Virus record (IMG/VR): IMGVR_UViG_3300031578_000168
Span: 1-36,378 of that record
Strand: one strand, 5' to 3'
DNA: 36,378 nucleotides
DNA from: a virus
Shown here: piece by piece, positions 23,850-32,621 of the stretch
How the letters are laid out: the number at the start of each line of letters is the position of its first letter
Position numbering within the stretch: the first letter of the stretch is position 1
Position numbers and translations under genes: made by a program
The notes under the pieces: generated by a model
Database searches by the model: none
What the model was told of the DNA's origin: nothing
What the model saw: the letters and a program-made list of their open reading frames with translations, nothing else

Positions 23850-24736
23850 AAATACCTTCTTCCGTTAAAGCCTCCTGGAACCCCTTTCCAATTGACTGCA
23901 ATCGCCTCATGCGTATGAATTGATTCCTCATGAATACATTTTACAATCCAATCTCGAATTGGTAGCGTATCCAATCCTTCTGATATTGTTCGGATTGCAT
24001 CTTCAACAAACATTGGATTTTCTGCTGCGACTCTTGCAATCTCTTGCTCATCAATACGCTTGATTACAGGATATGGCAATGTTTTAATTCTCGACTCAAC
24101 TACTTCAATGATATCCTCAAGCCACACATATTCATTTGGATCACATTCAACTAATATGTGAGCAAATGATCTTTGATTGTGAGGAAATCCTTTACTTTCA
24201 TTCTCTGATAAATGGCCACACAATTCTGCTGAGCATGGACAATATGATGCATATTGAACTGTTACTCCTTGGAAAAATCTAAACCGATCTCCTATTCTAT
24301 ATACATCTCCCTGCTCTACATCTTTTTTAACTTTATAAAGCTGCCCCTCAAATTTACATTTGTAATACAAAGGAAAGCTGTTATCAGACAAAATGGATTT
24401 TCGCATAAGCGGCATTCTAAAATCGAACTTCATAAAGCTTGCCTGACTTTCAACATTATTTCTTAATGCTTCAAGAATTTCTCGTATCAATGTTTTCTTC
24501 AATGGTAGATCAAGATATGGTTTTAATGTTAATCCCAACCTTGACATTGAAATGCCTTTTGTTGAGGCATCTAAATTTGTTCTCATTGAAACATTTGCGT
24601 TTAGCTGGTAAAATCCTCCTGTTTTAAATTCTAACTTGAAAGGAAGTTCAATGTTCTCAACACCTACCTGCATAATTGGCATATTGATGTTTGGTGCTGA
24701 ACATTGAACATCGGGTAAACACGTTTTATCTGTCAT
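23846..24736 (-). CDS. folE2: GTP cyclohydrolase FolE2 (type IB)
   Basis: FolE2 converts GTP to dihydroneopterin triphosphate, the first step to folate and to 7-deazaguanines (queuosine, preQ0). The sequence shows the family signature: VGVENIELPFKL near the N-terminus, a GGFYQLNANVSMRT segment, a YCPCSAELC motif with the conserved Cys (Cys166/Cys168) and PHNQRSFAHILVE (His186). The length of 296 residues is usual. An ATG with a GGAGGA site follows a 15-bp hairpin. In a phage it may feed 7-deazaguanine DNA modification, though no queC, queD or queE is in this window. It may alternatively boost folate for thymidylate synthesis. Confidence 0.88.
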   Translation of the reverse strand: MTDKTCLPDVQCSAPNINMPIMQVGVENIELPFKLEFKTGGFYQLNANVSMRTNLDASTKGISMSRLGLTLKPYLDLPLKKTLIREILEALRNNVESQASFMKFDFRMPLMRKSILSDNSFPLYYKCKFEGQLYKVKKDVEQGDVYRIGDRFRFFQGVTVQYASYCPCSAELCGHLSENESKGFPHNQRSFAHILVECDPNEYVWLEDIIEVVESRIKTLPYPVIKRIDEQEIARVAAENPMFVEDAIRTISEGLDTLPIRDWIVKCIHEESIHTHEAIAVNWKGVPGGFNGRRYL

Positions 24737-24762
24737 TAATAAACTTCCTCCGTTATTGTTAT

Positions 24763-24799
24763 TGTGAGGAAGAATGTTTTATATACATCCTTCCTCACA
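24763..24799 (-). terminator. 15-bp intercistronic hairpin after a small gene
   Basis: Minus strand TGTGAGGAAGGATGT (24799-24785) pairs fully with ACATTCTTCCTCACA (24777-24763), with one G-T pair and a 7-base loop. It begins directly after the stop of the 62-residue gene. No T-run follows, so it may be an RNA-processing or stability element rather than a full terminator. FolE2 begins 27 bases downstream. Confidence 0.6.
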
Positions 24800-24988
24800 T
24801 TATACGACTAACTGCATTGGATCGAACATTAAATTATCCTGACCTGCACGTCTTATATCTAAGGATAATCTTTTCCACCCCTCTTCGAACTCCTGTCGAT
24901 ATACTCTTTCATTTGTGTCAGAGTGTATGCCGTCATTCCAATTAAGTTCAAGTTCCTCACTTATTGTTAATTCTCTTTCTCTGGCCAT
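24800..24988 (-). CDS. Small unknown protein, 62 aa
   Basis: The ATG lies inside the end of the preceding gene (22-base overlap) and has only a weak AAAGGG site, so translation is probably coupled. The protein is acidic and probably helical, with RERELTISEELELNW at its start and no cysteines or membrane segment. It sits directly downstream of the RNA polymerase genes and ends at a stable hairpin. Function unknown. Confidence 0.5.
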   Translation of the reverse strand: MARERELTISEELELNWNDGIHSDTNERVYRQEFEEGWKRLSLDIRRAGQDNLMFDPMQLVV

Positions 24989-25326
24989 TTGTCAACTATC
25001 CCTTTTGGGTCAAAGTGGAAAACTGTTTGCGGTTCTTCTATATCTTTTTGATCGTGTTGATCTTTAAAATCGCCCATAACTGATCTCATGAATTGCTTTT
25101 TTGTATCATCAAAAGCGTTTAAGTATTCTGTTTTAAAATCAACAGGATATCTCATTTTAGGGATATCGGTTCTCAGACGCTCTTTTCTAACTTGATCTTC
25201 ATGTTCCATCTTCTGCATCATAGCTCGTCGATATTCCTCGTAAGCTATTGAACCGTATTTTTGATAATATCCTGACGATGCAGTTGTTGTTGATGTGCTG
25301 TTATACCAATCGAAATTGACAGCCAT
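24967..25326 (-). CDS. Small unknown protein downstream of rpoB-like gene, 119 aa
   Basis: The start overlaps the stop of the RNA polymerase beta-like gene by one base (TAATG). The N-terminus is Ser/Thr-rich (STSTTTASSGYY), followed by a charged helix and a C-terminal FHFDPKGIVDKWPE segment. There is no recognisable domain. Tight coupling with the polymerase gene makes a polymerase-associated role worth testing, but this is inference from position. Confidence 0.55.
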   Translation of the reverse strand: MAVNFDWYNSTSTTTASSGYYQKYGSIAYEEYRRAMMQKMEHEDQVRKERLRTDIPKMRYPVDFKTEYLNAFDDTKKQFMRSVMGDFKDQHDQKDIEEPQTVFHFDPKGIVDKWPEKEN

Positions 25327-28300
25327 TATTGATCAATGCCAATCACTGTCAAATATGAATTTAATAACTTGACAGATTCTGGAGTTGAATCGAGATCCTC
25401 GGGCTCTGTAGCTTTTTCATCAATGAATCCTCTGATATAAGCATTCTTTCTTTCAATACAATCTGATTTGGTTGTTAAAAATTCAAAAAGGTTTATCGGT
25501 GCATCGTGACCAATGATACATGCTGTTTCCATTTCACCACATCTTTGACCACCTTTGTTTTTACGACCCCCCAATGGCTGGAGTGTTCGTTTTGCATATG
25601 CACCAATACCACGAGCAGCTAACTTTTCTTCAGCTATATGAACCATCCGCAAGAAGTAAATATACCCGACCGCAACGGGATTTTTCAAATGTGTTTTTGC
25701 TAATGGATCATAAATTCTTTCCTTGAAACTCGTGTGCGTATAAGCTAACGCTTTCTTTATATCTTCAAGCTTACACGACTCAAATGGTGGCTGAATCAAT
25801 GTAAGCTCGTTTATGAAATCTTCAGTTATTGTATCCGGCAGCTGTGTAGCAAATTGTGTAACATACCACTTGTCTGCCGTTTTATCAATAATGTCAATGT
25901 ATGCCAACAAATACTCTTTGATTGTATTTTGATCAACACTGTCTTTGAGTAATTGTATCATGTTTGCTTTGAGGTCATAGAGTGACATTGATAATTGCAA
26001 CTCAAACAATTGACCGATGTTCATTCTTGATATGATACCAAGAGGATTAATACAGATGTCCAAATGCCTTCCATCATCTAATTTGGGCATTTTTTCGTGG
26101 GGAACAATCCTTGAGATTACTCCTTTATTTCCATGTCGGTTCGCAATCTTGTCACCAACCTTCACTTTTCTGAAATGGACTCCATACATTTCTACCTTGA
26201 TGCCGTTGATCTTTTCTTTCTTCTCTTTGTATTTTCCAACAAATGAAAATAAATCAAGACCATTCTCCCGGATGAATTTGTTAGCTTGATCTTTGTCCAG
26301 TTTATCTTTCAGGACCTTTTTCAGGACTAACTCTTTTTCCTTTTGTTTCTCAATCATTTCTGCTACCCAATCTCGAAACTCAGGGATGTCCTCATTCCAT
26401 GCGTTTGCATAAATATTCACCTCGGGAATAATATATGTTTTTTCAGCTTCAAGTGGAATGTCTTCATTAAATACTGAATACATATCATCAATTGTTAGGC
26501 TCTTTAATATTGCATAGGGGCTTCCTGCCTGAATAACTTCATATGATTCTTTTGATCCAGGCGTTGGAATTTCGGGTAAAGGTTTATATCTTCCTTCTTC
26601 TAATGATAACAATACCTTATGAGGTGGAATTACAAATGATAAATCTTTAAAATGAACCGATGTTAAGGTGTCTTCATTGACAAGACGATCCGATATAACA
26701 ATTCCGTCCTCATAATTGTTTCCATAATATACCATAACGCCGGTGAGAAGATTTCGACCAAAGCGAATACCCCCATCTTTACAGAAGTTACTCTCTGCTA
26801 AAATGTCACCCGCTTTAAATTTATCACCAGGTTTAACATAGACATTCATAAAGTCCATGTGCTCAACATAGATCTTTCGATATGAAATGTTGAATATGTC
26901 AACTTCGCCATCTGCGTAAGAGACAATTAAATATTTTGCATCAATATGAATGACCTCACCATCCTTCTTTGCTTTTTTAACAAACTGCGTGTAATCTGTA
27001 TATAGATGCTCACACCCAGACCTGATCATTGGATGGTCAAACTCCTTTAATAATATTGACTGTCTCATCTGTGAAGATGACATTTGTAAACGTGTCTGGT
27101 CATCATGCTCCAAAAACGGAACCATCGAAACAGGGATTGATATTGGCTGTTTCTCTAAATATTCTGGTTCAAATCTTAAATTTCGATCTAATTTAACATT
27201 TGGAATTAGGTTTTGTAAAACACCACAATTGTCACGGTCAGGTGTATCAACCGGACATATGCGACCAAACATTGATGGTGTAATGTCCCTTAAATGTCGC
27301 GGAATGTTTTCTCTCTTGAATCCGCCTGGTCCTAAAAGACTTATTCTTTCGAGTTTTGTCAACTCCTCAATTGGGTTAATTGAGAAATCGAATTGAACAA
27401 TATCTGAAACATTACACTCTGACAATATCTGTGTTGAACTGATATTGAATTTCGGATGCCGTGCTGTTCTGTTTGAAAAACATAAATCAAACACGATTTT
27501 TGATAATTTTGCAAAGATCATATACTCAAAACATCGAACACGTTTATTCGTGAACTCTGTATCATCAATATCACCAGCTTGCATTGCCCACAACAACTCT
27601 TCGATTAGAGAACCGGTGTTTAAAAATTGACATGTTATTGGGTCGACCTTTGGAATCAAATCCAATGCATAAAGAACATCCTCGCCCTTTGATTTCGCAT
27701 TGTATCTTGAATAAATACGACCAACTTCTAAAATGAAGTCGTCTTGTGTGTATCCTTTTGATTCCTGATAAAATAATTTCAAATCCTCAAGCAACAATTC
27801 CATTAAATTGGTTTTGTCTCGAATTTGAAATGTATCAAGCATGAATCGACTACCCATTTCATCTACACCATAATATGCCAACATAAGCAATGACAATGGA
27901 ACTTTCTTTCCTAAGAAACTCACATAGATATTTGGTTCCTCTTTATCTTTTATAATCATCAATGTTGCCACGTTTGTTCGCAGCTTAATGGACTCGCCCC
28001 TTGTAACAACGGGGATATCAAACAACTGAAACAGAGGGATCTTCTTTCTACCGTTGATCATTATATAGTTTCCGTCAATGATCTTTGGAACAAAGATGCT
28101 CAAATCAATATTGTGTGTCCCTTTTTGCAAGCGGATAACAAGAGATTGTTTTAGCGTTTTCGATAACTCTCCTGATGAGAATCTCGAATCTCTTAAATCC
28201 AACTCTGTAATTGTAAAACCGATCTCTGTCACCGGTTGTAGTATCTGCGTCGCTAAAGGTAAAATATTCTCATAATCGAGTCTCCTTAATGTGAAGATAT

Positions 28301-28346
28301 TGTTATCTTCGTTTTGGATTTTGAAAATCGGATTAATTATGTTCAT
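25326..28346 (-). CDS. Phage-encoded multisubunit RNA polymerase, beta (RpoB-like) subunit, 1006 aa
   Basis: Conserved beta-subunit blocks are present in order: a rifampicin-region block INPIEELTKLERISLLGPGG (323-342) followed by ITPSMFGRICPVDTP, YEDGIV (545-550), the active-site lysine region GDKIANRHGNKG (731-742), NPLGIISRMNIGQ (767-779) and, near the C-terminus, GGQRCGEMETA. It is a single chain, shorter than bacterial beta (about 1340) and unlike the split subunits of phiKZ-type phages. The catalytic blocks look intact. It overlaps the beta' stop by four bases, which suggests equimolar synthesis. No alpha, omega or sigma gene is visible in the window. Confidence 0.95.
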   Translation of the reverse strand: MNIINPIFKIQNEDNNIFTLRRLDYENILPLATQILQPVTEIGFTITELDLRDSRFSSGELSKTLKQSLVIRLQKGTHNIDLSIFVPKIIDGNYIMINGRKKIPLFQLFDIPVVTRGESIKLRTNVATLMIIKDKEEPNIYVSFLGKKVPLSLLMLAYYGVDEMGSRFMLDTFQIRDKTNLMELLLEDLKLFYQESKGYTQDDFILEVGRIYSRYNAKSKGEDVLYALDLIPKVDPITCQFLNTGSLIEELLWAMQAGDIDDTEFTNKRVRCFEYMIFAKLSKIVFDLCFSNRTARHPKFNISSTQILSECNVSDIVQFDFSINPIEELTKLERISLLGPGGFKRENIPRHLRDITPSMFGRICPVDTPDRDNCGVLQNLIPNVKLDRNLRFEPEYLEKQPISIPVSMVPFLEHDDQTRLQMSSSQMRQSILLKEFDHPMIRSGCEHLYTDYTQFVKKAKKDGEVIHIDAKYLIVSYADGEVDIFNISYRKIYVEHMDFMNVYVKPGDKFKAGDILAESNFCKDGGIRFGRNLLTGVMVYYGNNYEDGIVISDRLVNEDTLTSVHFKDLSFVIPPHKVLLSLEEGRYKPLPEIPTPGSKESYEVIQAGSPYAILKSLTIDDMYSVFNEDIPLEAEKTYIIPEVNIYANAWNEDIPEFRDWVAEMIEKQKEKELVLKKVLKDKLDKDQANKFIRENGLDLFSFVGKYKEKKEKINGIKVEMYGVHFRKVKVGDKIANRHGNKGVISRIVPHEKMPKLDDGRHLDICINPLGIISRMNIGQLFELQLSMSLYDLKANMIQLLKDSVDQNTIKEYLLAYIDIIDKTADKWYVTQFATQLPDTITEDFINELTLIQPPFESCKLEDIKKALAYTHTSFKERIYDPLAKTHLKNPVAVGYIYFLRMVHIAEEKLAARGIGAYAKRTLQPLGGRKNKGGQRCGEMETACIIGHDAPINLFEFLTTKSDCIERKNAYIRGFIDEKATEPEDLDSTPESVKLLNSYLTVIGIDQ

Positions 28347-31012
28347 TCAATCATCTCTCCCTTTAGGATTTTATCCATTATACCTGAATATCGACCTTCA
28401 TACATAATTCCTTTCAATATACTGCGTTTCGGATTTGAAAACGCCATTGCCAATATCCAACTTTCCTGATTTGGAACTGACTGGATACTGAAATATGATG
28501 GTTTCACCTTGTCTCGATCTTCAAGCAATCTCCATTTTCTTGAGCTTTTCCACATCAATTGTGCTACAACACATTCAAAATGAACATGATGAATGTCCTT
28601 ATCATATACTGCAAACAAGTCATTGACAATATCCGTGTACGTTTTACCTTTGAATCTGTGAAGCAATTCTGCAACTGCTGCCAAATCTCCGATAATGTCT
28701 TTCTGCTTCATACCATGATCGTTTGCATCTTCACCTTTTATTACAGCTGAACCAGATGTGTGAAATGTTCTCAACACTAACTGGGTTCCTCTTTCACCAA
28801 GGGTTTGTGCTGCAATGATTCCGACAAAACGACTTTTTATATATTTATAAAGATCTCCATAACATGTCTTGCACAACTTAGGCGATTTGCAAAGAATTGG
28901 ACTTCTGATGTTTATGATTGTTCCAACCAACGCTTCACAATTATTATTTGTGATTTTCACCAACTCTCCGCCCACTGACATATTGCGACCAACAAGCATT
29001 CTTGCTTTCTTGCTTGATTTCACATTTACCTCAAGGAGATCCTCTGTACCGCAATCATCAAGATTTTCATCAATTTGTAAATTGGCACATGTGAATATAA
29101 GTTTCCTTGATAGGTAACCGGACGTTCCTGTATTCAATGCAACATCAAGAAGTCCTTTTCTACAGCCATTGGTCGATAAGAAGAACTCCTCTGGAGTCAA
29201 CCCTTGTACCAAACTGTTTTTAATTGGAGTTGGTAAAATTTCACCATCAAAGTTTGAAATAAACCCACGGGTCAGAATCATCTGTTTTGCTTGATCCCAA
29301 CTTCCTCTTGCTCCAGATTCAATCATATATGCATAGGGAAAGGTTCTTTTCAAATCTTCAATTACTTCTGCACTATTTGCTGCAACCAATTGATCTCGGA
29401 TTTCTGGTCTATCATATATTGATGCTCTAATCTTATCAGCCTCTGGAAAATCAAAATCGTCCAAGGACATTGTACAACCCAGAAGTGTTGCATATTTGAA
29501 ACCAACTCTTTTAACAGCATCTAGTGTTTGTGCTGTAACTTGCTCAAGATAATTATCTTTAATTTCATTCAAGATCATCAGAAGTTTCTTTTCGTCAACG
29601 ATTTCCTTTACGTCGGGATAGTCCTCCGGTAAACAATCATTGAACAATTTGAATCCTTCTTCTCTGTCTTCAAAATCCGGTGATGTGATAAAGTAAATTC
29701 CCAGAATGATATCTTGACTTGGTGTTGTTGTCAAGCTTTGATTTGATGGACTGCTTAAATTCTTTGTAATAAATATCTTTTCACGAATCTCCTGTTTTGC
29801 TTCTGCTGTGATTGGAATGTAAACAGCCATTTGATCCCCATCAAAATCTGCATTGAATGGAGGACAAACAAGAGGATGAATCTTAATGACTTTATCAAGA
29901 GTCAGTTTGATGTTAAATGCAAGCATTCCCAATCTGTGTAATGATGGTTGTCTGTTCAATATACAAACTTCATCCTGTGTTACTTCTTCACATATTTTAT
30001 ACAATACCGGATTGTTTGTTTCGATACATCTATCAACAAAGTCAATTGCTTTGTTTAACAATTTGAACTTTCCAATTGCAATAATCTTTTTAGCAATCGG
30101 CAATTTAAACAATTCTAAAACCATAATGTAAGGCAACACACATTGATCTATACTCAATGTTGGATCGGGGGTTATAACTGCACGCCCCGAGAAGTCGATA
30201 CGTTTACCTAAAATGTTTCCACGAATCAACCCTTCTTTCTTTGCCATTTTTTCTAATATTCTATGATATAACTCATTGACATCCTTCTGTAATTGCTTGA
30301 AGTATGTGTAATATAGATTCTTATCACGAATAATGTTAAGAACCGTATCCTTCATGATTTCTTTTTTTGTTAATATCTGAACATAGTACCGATTGATTTT
30401 GTCCATCAATTGTTTTCCACCTGCTGCTGCAGATGAAGGTCTTAAATCTGGTGGTAGAACAATAACATGATCAATTAATAAATTGTCAATGTTATTATGG
30501 ATAAGTATCCATTCTGGGATTCCATCATCTGCAAACATCTTGGATAAATCTTTAACCAATTTGTATATTGCATCAGTCTTTTCCCAATATTCGGTTCCCT
30601 CGTTTCGTTTATCTTGATCGGACCCAACTATGTGCTCAACCCCATCCATATACAAGTAACTTTTTTCATTTCTCATTAATTCGTCGATGGCATGTTTTAA
30701 AGTCTTCCCCCCAACCTCTACAACAAGATCATAGAAGATGGGGTTGACTACAGGGATCGGTAAACCTATTTTTGCAAAACGTGTTCTTCTAACATCGCTA
30801 TTGATAATATCAACACCGCATGTTGAACATTTTCCGCCCGATTTCGATAAGCCATAGTAGGTTCCGCACTGACATGTGTAATTTTTTATTGGTCCGAAAA
30901 TTTGCTCTGAGAACAAACCTTGCGGATGAAACTTTTTCTTTCCGAATACTTTTAGAGACGTCACTTCGTCTAGTTCTTCACAGAATTGTGCGTAATCTAA
31001 AACTTTTGGCAT
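28343..31012 (-). CDS. Phage-encoded multisubunit RNA polymerase, beta' (RpoC-like) subunit, 889 aa
   Basis: The catalytic Mg-binding motif NADFDGDQMAV is complete (387-397, aspartates 389, 391 and 393). An N-terminal zinc site has Cys47, Cys49, Cys62 and Cys65. Other hallmarks are VLPPDLRPS, LGKRIDFSGRAVI, LNRQPSLHRLG and a bridge helix/trigger loop-type LGERGTQLVLRTFHTSG. The chain is much shorter than bacterial beta' (about 1400), lacking much of the C-terminal part. It precedes beta in the operon, the reverse of the bacterial rpoB-rpoC order. An AAGGAG site precedes the ATG. Confidence 0.95.
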   Translation of the reverse strand: MPKVLDYAQFCEELDEVTSLKVFGKKKFHPQGLFSEQIFGPIKNYTCQCGTYYGLSKSGGKCSTCGVDIINSDVRRTRFAKIGLPIPVVNPIFYDLVVEVGGKTLKHAIDELMRNEKSYLYMDGVEHIVGSDQDKRNEGTEYWEKTDAIYKLVKDLSKMFADDGIPEWILIHNNIDNLLIDHVIVLPPDLRPSSAAAGGKQLMDKINRYYVQILTKKEIMKDTVLNIIRDKNLYYTYFKQLQKDVNELYHRILEKMAKKEGLIRGNILGKRIDFSGRAVITPDPTLSIDQCVLPYIMVLELFKLPIAKKIIAIGKFKLLNKAIDFVDRCIETNNPVLYKICEEVTQDEVCILNRQPSLHRLGMLAFNIKLTLDKVIKIHPLVCPPFNADFDGDQMAVYIPITAEAKQEIREKIFITKNLSSPSNQSLTTTPSQDIILGIYFITSPDFEDREEGFKLFNDCLPEDYPDVKEIVDEKKLLMILNEIKDNYLEQVTAQTLDAVKRVGFKYATLLGCTMSLDDFDFPEADKIRASIYDRPEIRDQLVAANSAEVIEDLKRTFPYAYMIESGARGSWDQAKQMILTRGFISNFDGEILPTPIKNSLVQGLTPEEFFLSTNGCRKGLLDVALNTGTSGYLSRKLIFTCANLQIDENLDDCGTEDLLEVNVKSSKKARMLVGRNMSVGGELVKITNNNCEALVGTIINIRSPILCKSPKLCKTCYGDLYKYIKSRFVGIIAAQTLGERGTQLVLRTFHTSGSAVIKGEDANDHGMKQKDIIGDLAAVAELLHRFKGKTYTDIVNDLFAVYDKDIHHVHFECVVAQLMWKSSRKWRLLEDRDKVKPSYFSIQSVPNQESWILAMAFSNPKRSILKGIMYEGRYSGIMDKILKGEMIE

Positions 31013-31025
31013 TATCAGCTTCTCC

Positions 31026-31244
31026 TTAAATTGAAAATTTCTCTTTTACGAGATCGGCTAACTCGGTGAAATGCTCTTTGACTCGTTTGGATATAAGTTC
31101 ATCTAAATGTGGTAAAATGGCCAAAACGATTCTACTAGCATCTTCTTCTTTTAATGTTACTTCTAACAAGTCAGCTTGCTCATTCAGTTCCGCTTTGATA
31201 AGTTTTTTTATATAATCTTCCATGATGTTTGGTGTTTCACTCAT
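31026..31244 (-). CDS. Small helical protein between E2-like and polymerase genes, 72 aa
   Basis: An AAGGAG site precedes the ATG, and the gene ends 13 bases before the RNA polymerase beta' start. The protein is almost entirely predicted helix, acidic, with heptad-like spacing of leucines (YIKKLIKAELNEQADLL). There is no signature of the omega subunit. It could be a small polymerase-binding or conjugation-system factor, but there is no direct evidence. Confidence 0.6.
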   Translation of the reverse strand: MSETPNIMEDYIKKLIKAELNEQADLLEVTLKEEDASRIVLAILPHLDELISKRVKEHFTELADLVKEKFSI

Positions 31245-31248
31245 GTAT

Positions 31249-31722
31249 TTAATCTCCTTGATTGAATTGCATAGATATTGATTTCAGTTTTTTATATTCC
31301 ACTTGATTCTTAGGTGGAGTATAGAAACAGTCATCAAGATAATACGTTTTAATATTTGTTAGAAGCATTTCATAATATTTTTCATCATACTTTACTCCCT
31401 TTTTATATTTAGGTAAGCAATAGAAATTTGTCTCAGGATCTCTATTTGGGTGATATCCAAATAGTGTAATGTTCCTTACAAAATCCTGTTCTGTTATAAC
31501 CATGAACCCATTAATAAAAAACTGTGGGTGGAGATATGTAATCTCATATACTTGTTTATTTTTAATCATACGGGTTGGTATGATTTGCCCCTCATAGAGA
31601 TAAATTTTCTCTATAAGAGGCAAATCGTTGTTGTGACCCCATATGACTATTCGGTCGTCAACATAATCCATCGGTTTACGCGGCGCCCGTTTCTTCCAAT
31701 AACTCGATGAAGGATTTCCCAT
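31249..31722 (-). CDS. E2-like ubiquitin-conjugating-enzyme-like protein, 157 aa
   Basis: The segment GYHPNRDPETNFYCLPKY has HPN at 91-93 and a cysteine at 102. This reproduces the core of E2 enzymes, where an HPN precedes the catalytic cysteine by seven to nine residues. Upstream are beta-strand-like segments (RIVIWGH, KIYLYEGQ, VYEITYLHP), and downstream a helix (YYEMLLTNIKTYYLDD) falls where E2s have one. The ATG has AAGGAG and overlaps the upstream E1-like gene by 47 bases, so the pair is co-translated. E2 proteins receive the modifier from E1 and pass it to a target. The call is from motif and neighbourhood; structure prediction would settle it. Confidence 0.6.
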   Translation of the reverse strand: MGNPSSSYWKKRAPRKPMDYVDDRIVIWGHNNDLPLIEKIYLYEGQIIPTRMIKNKQVYEITYLHPQFFINGFMVITEQDFVRNITLFGYHPNRDPETNFYCLPKYKKGVKYDEKYYEMLLTNIKTYYLDDCFYTPPKNQVEYKKLKSISMQFNQGD

Positions 31723-32593
31723 TTTCTCTCCTTACTGTAACTATGTAGTTTGATACTCCAGGTTGTAATTCAACTAAATCTGAGAGACGTTGCATCACAT
31801 CCATTGATGTGTTTAAACTTCCGGCTGGAATCATTGAGTATTTTGTTTCTGCCACCTCAGGCATTCTGTGAAATAACTTTTGAATGATATTTTGAGATGG
31901 TTTTTCGCCAACATAAACATCAACATGTTCTGTTCTGTTAAGATTCAATATTGGTTTGATATTGTCTTCTATGCATTGTAGACGCTGTGATACATCTGCT
32001 TGCTCATAAATAATGTCAATCTTATTATCCAAAGTTCTTTTAATAGCTCTACTCATAACAGAAGGCAGAATACTTAGATCAATTCGTTGTAACAAATTGT
32101 TCTTAATCATATCATTTACTTCCTCACTATCAATAATCTGAGCTGCATAAAATGCTGCTTTGTTAATCTCAGGCCTTGATAAGTTGGTTGAATATGATCC
32201 ATTGTACGAGCAAGCATTTCTGACATTTTTTCTACAATCTATTATTAGAACTTTTTCCGAGATGTAAAACCGAACATCAATTTCTCCATCTCTATCGCAC
32301 ACAACATCTCGGCAATCTATTATAAGATTACATTGAGGTAAAGACGTTTTCCCTTCAATATAACTTTTATTAATTGCAGTGACAGTAACATCATCGTTTA
32401 TAATATCTTCAAGTGCCTTGACTTTATACTCTCCAACTTGAGAAGAATTGTAGATAGATTTGAAAACATTCTTACTTTCTACAATGTCAGGGTCAATTAT
32501 GACTAATTCTTTTACACCGTCTAATTCGGAAATATGCTTACATAGAAAACCGCCTAATGTACCTATTCCGATTACTGCCACTTTACGAAACAC
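31676..32593 (-). CDS. E1/ThiF-like adenylating enzyme (second of two), 305 aa
   Basis: The N-terminal Rossmann fold has VIGIGTLGG (GxGxxG at 9-14), the ATP-ribose acid in VIIDPD (Asp34/Asp36), a KN pair at 41-42, a lysine in GEYKVKALE and IIDCRD (Asp93) at the strand end. The usual arginine after the Asn is not evident, so ATP use may differ. The C-terminal 100 residues include a segment (PAGSLNTSMDVMQ...IVTVRRENG) that could be a small beta-grasp or E2-binding domain. The start codon is GTG with an AAGGAG ten bases upstream. It is flanked by the ubiquitin-like gene and the E2-like gene. Confidence 0.8.
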   Translation of the reverse strand: MFRKVAVIGIGTLGGFLCKHISELDGVKELVIIDPDIVESKNVFKSIYNSSQVGEYKVKALEDIINDDVTVTAINKSYIEGKTSLPQCNLIIDCRDVVCDRDGEIDVRFYISEKVLIIDCRKNVRNACSYNGSYSTNLSRPEINKAAFYAAQIIDSEEVNDMIKNNLLQRIDLSILPSVMSRAIKRTLDNKIDIIYEQADVSQRLQCIEDNIKPILNLNRTEHVDVYVGEKPSQNIIQKLFHRMPEVAETKYSMIPAGSLNTSMDVMQRLSDLVELQPGVSNYIVTVRRENGKSFIELLEETGAA

Positions 32594-32621
32594 TGAGGTA
32601 CATCTCCTTCCTAGTGGATTT

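Noticed and set aside
31026-31244. RNA polymerase omega subunit
   Set aside because: No match to the conserved N-terminal omega pattern (RFDLVLVAARRARQL-like); position alone is insufficient.
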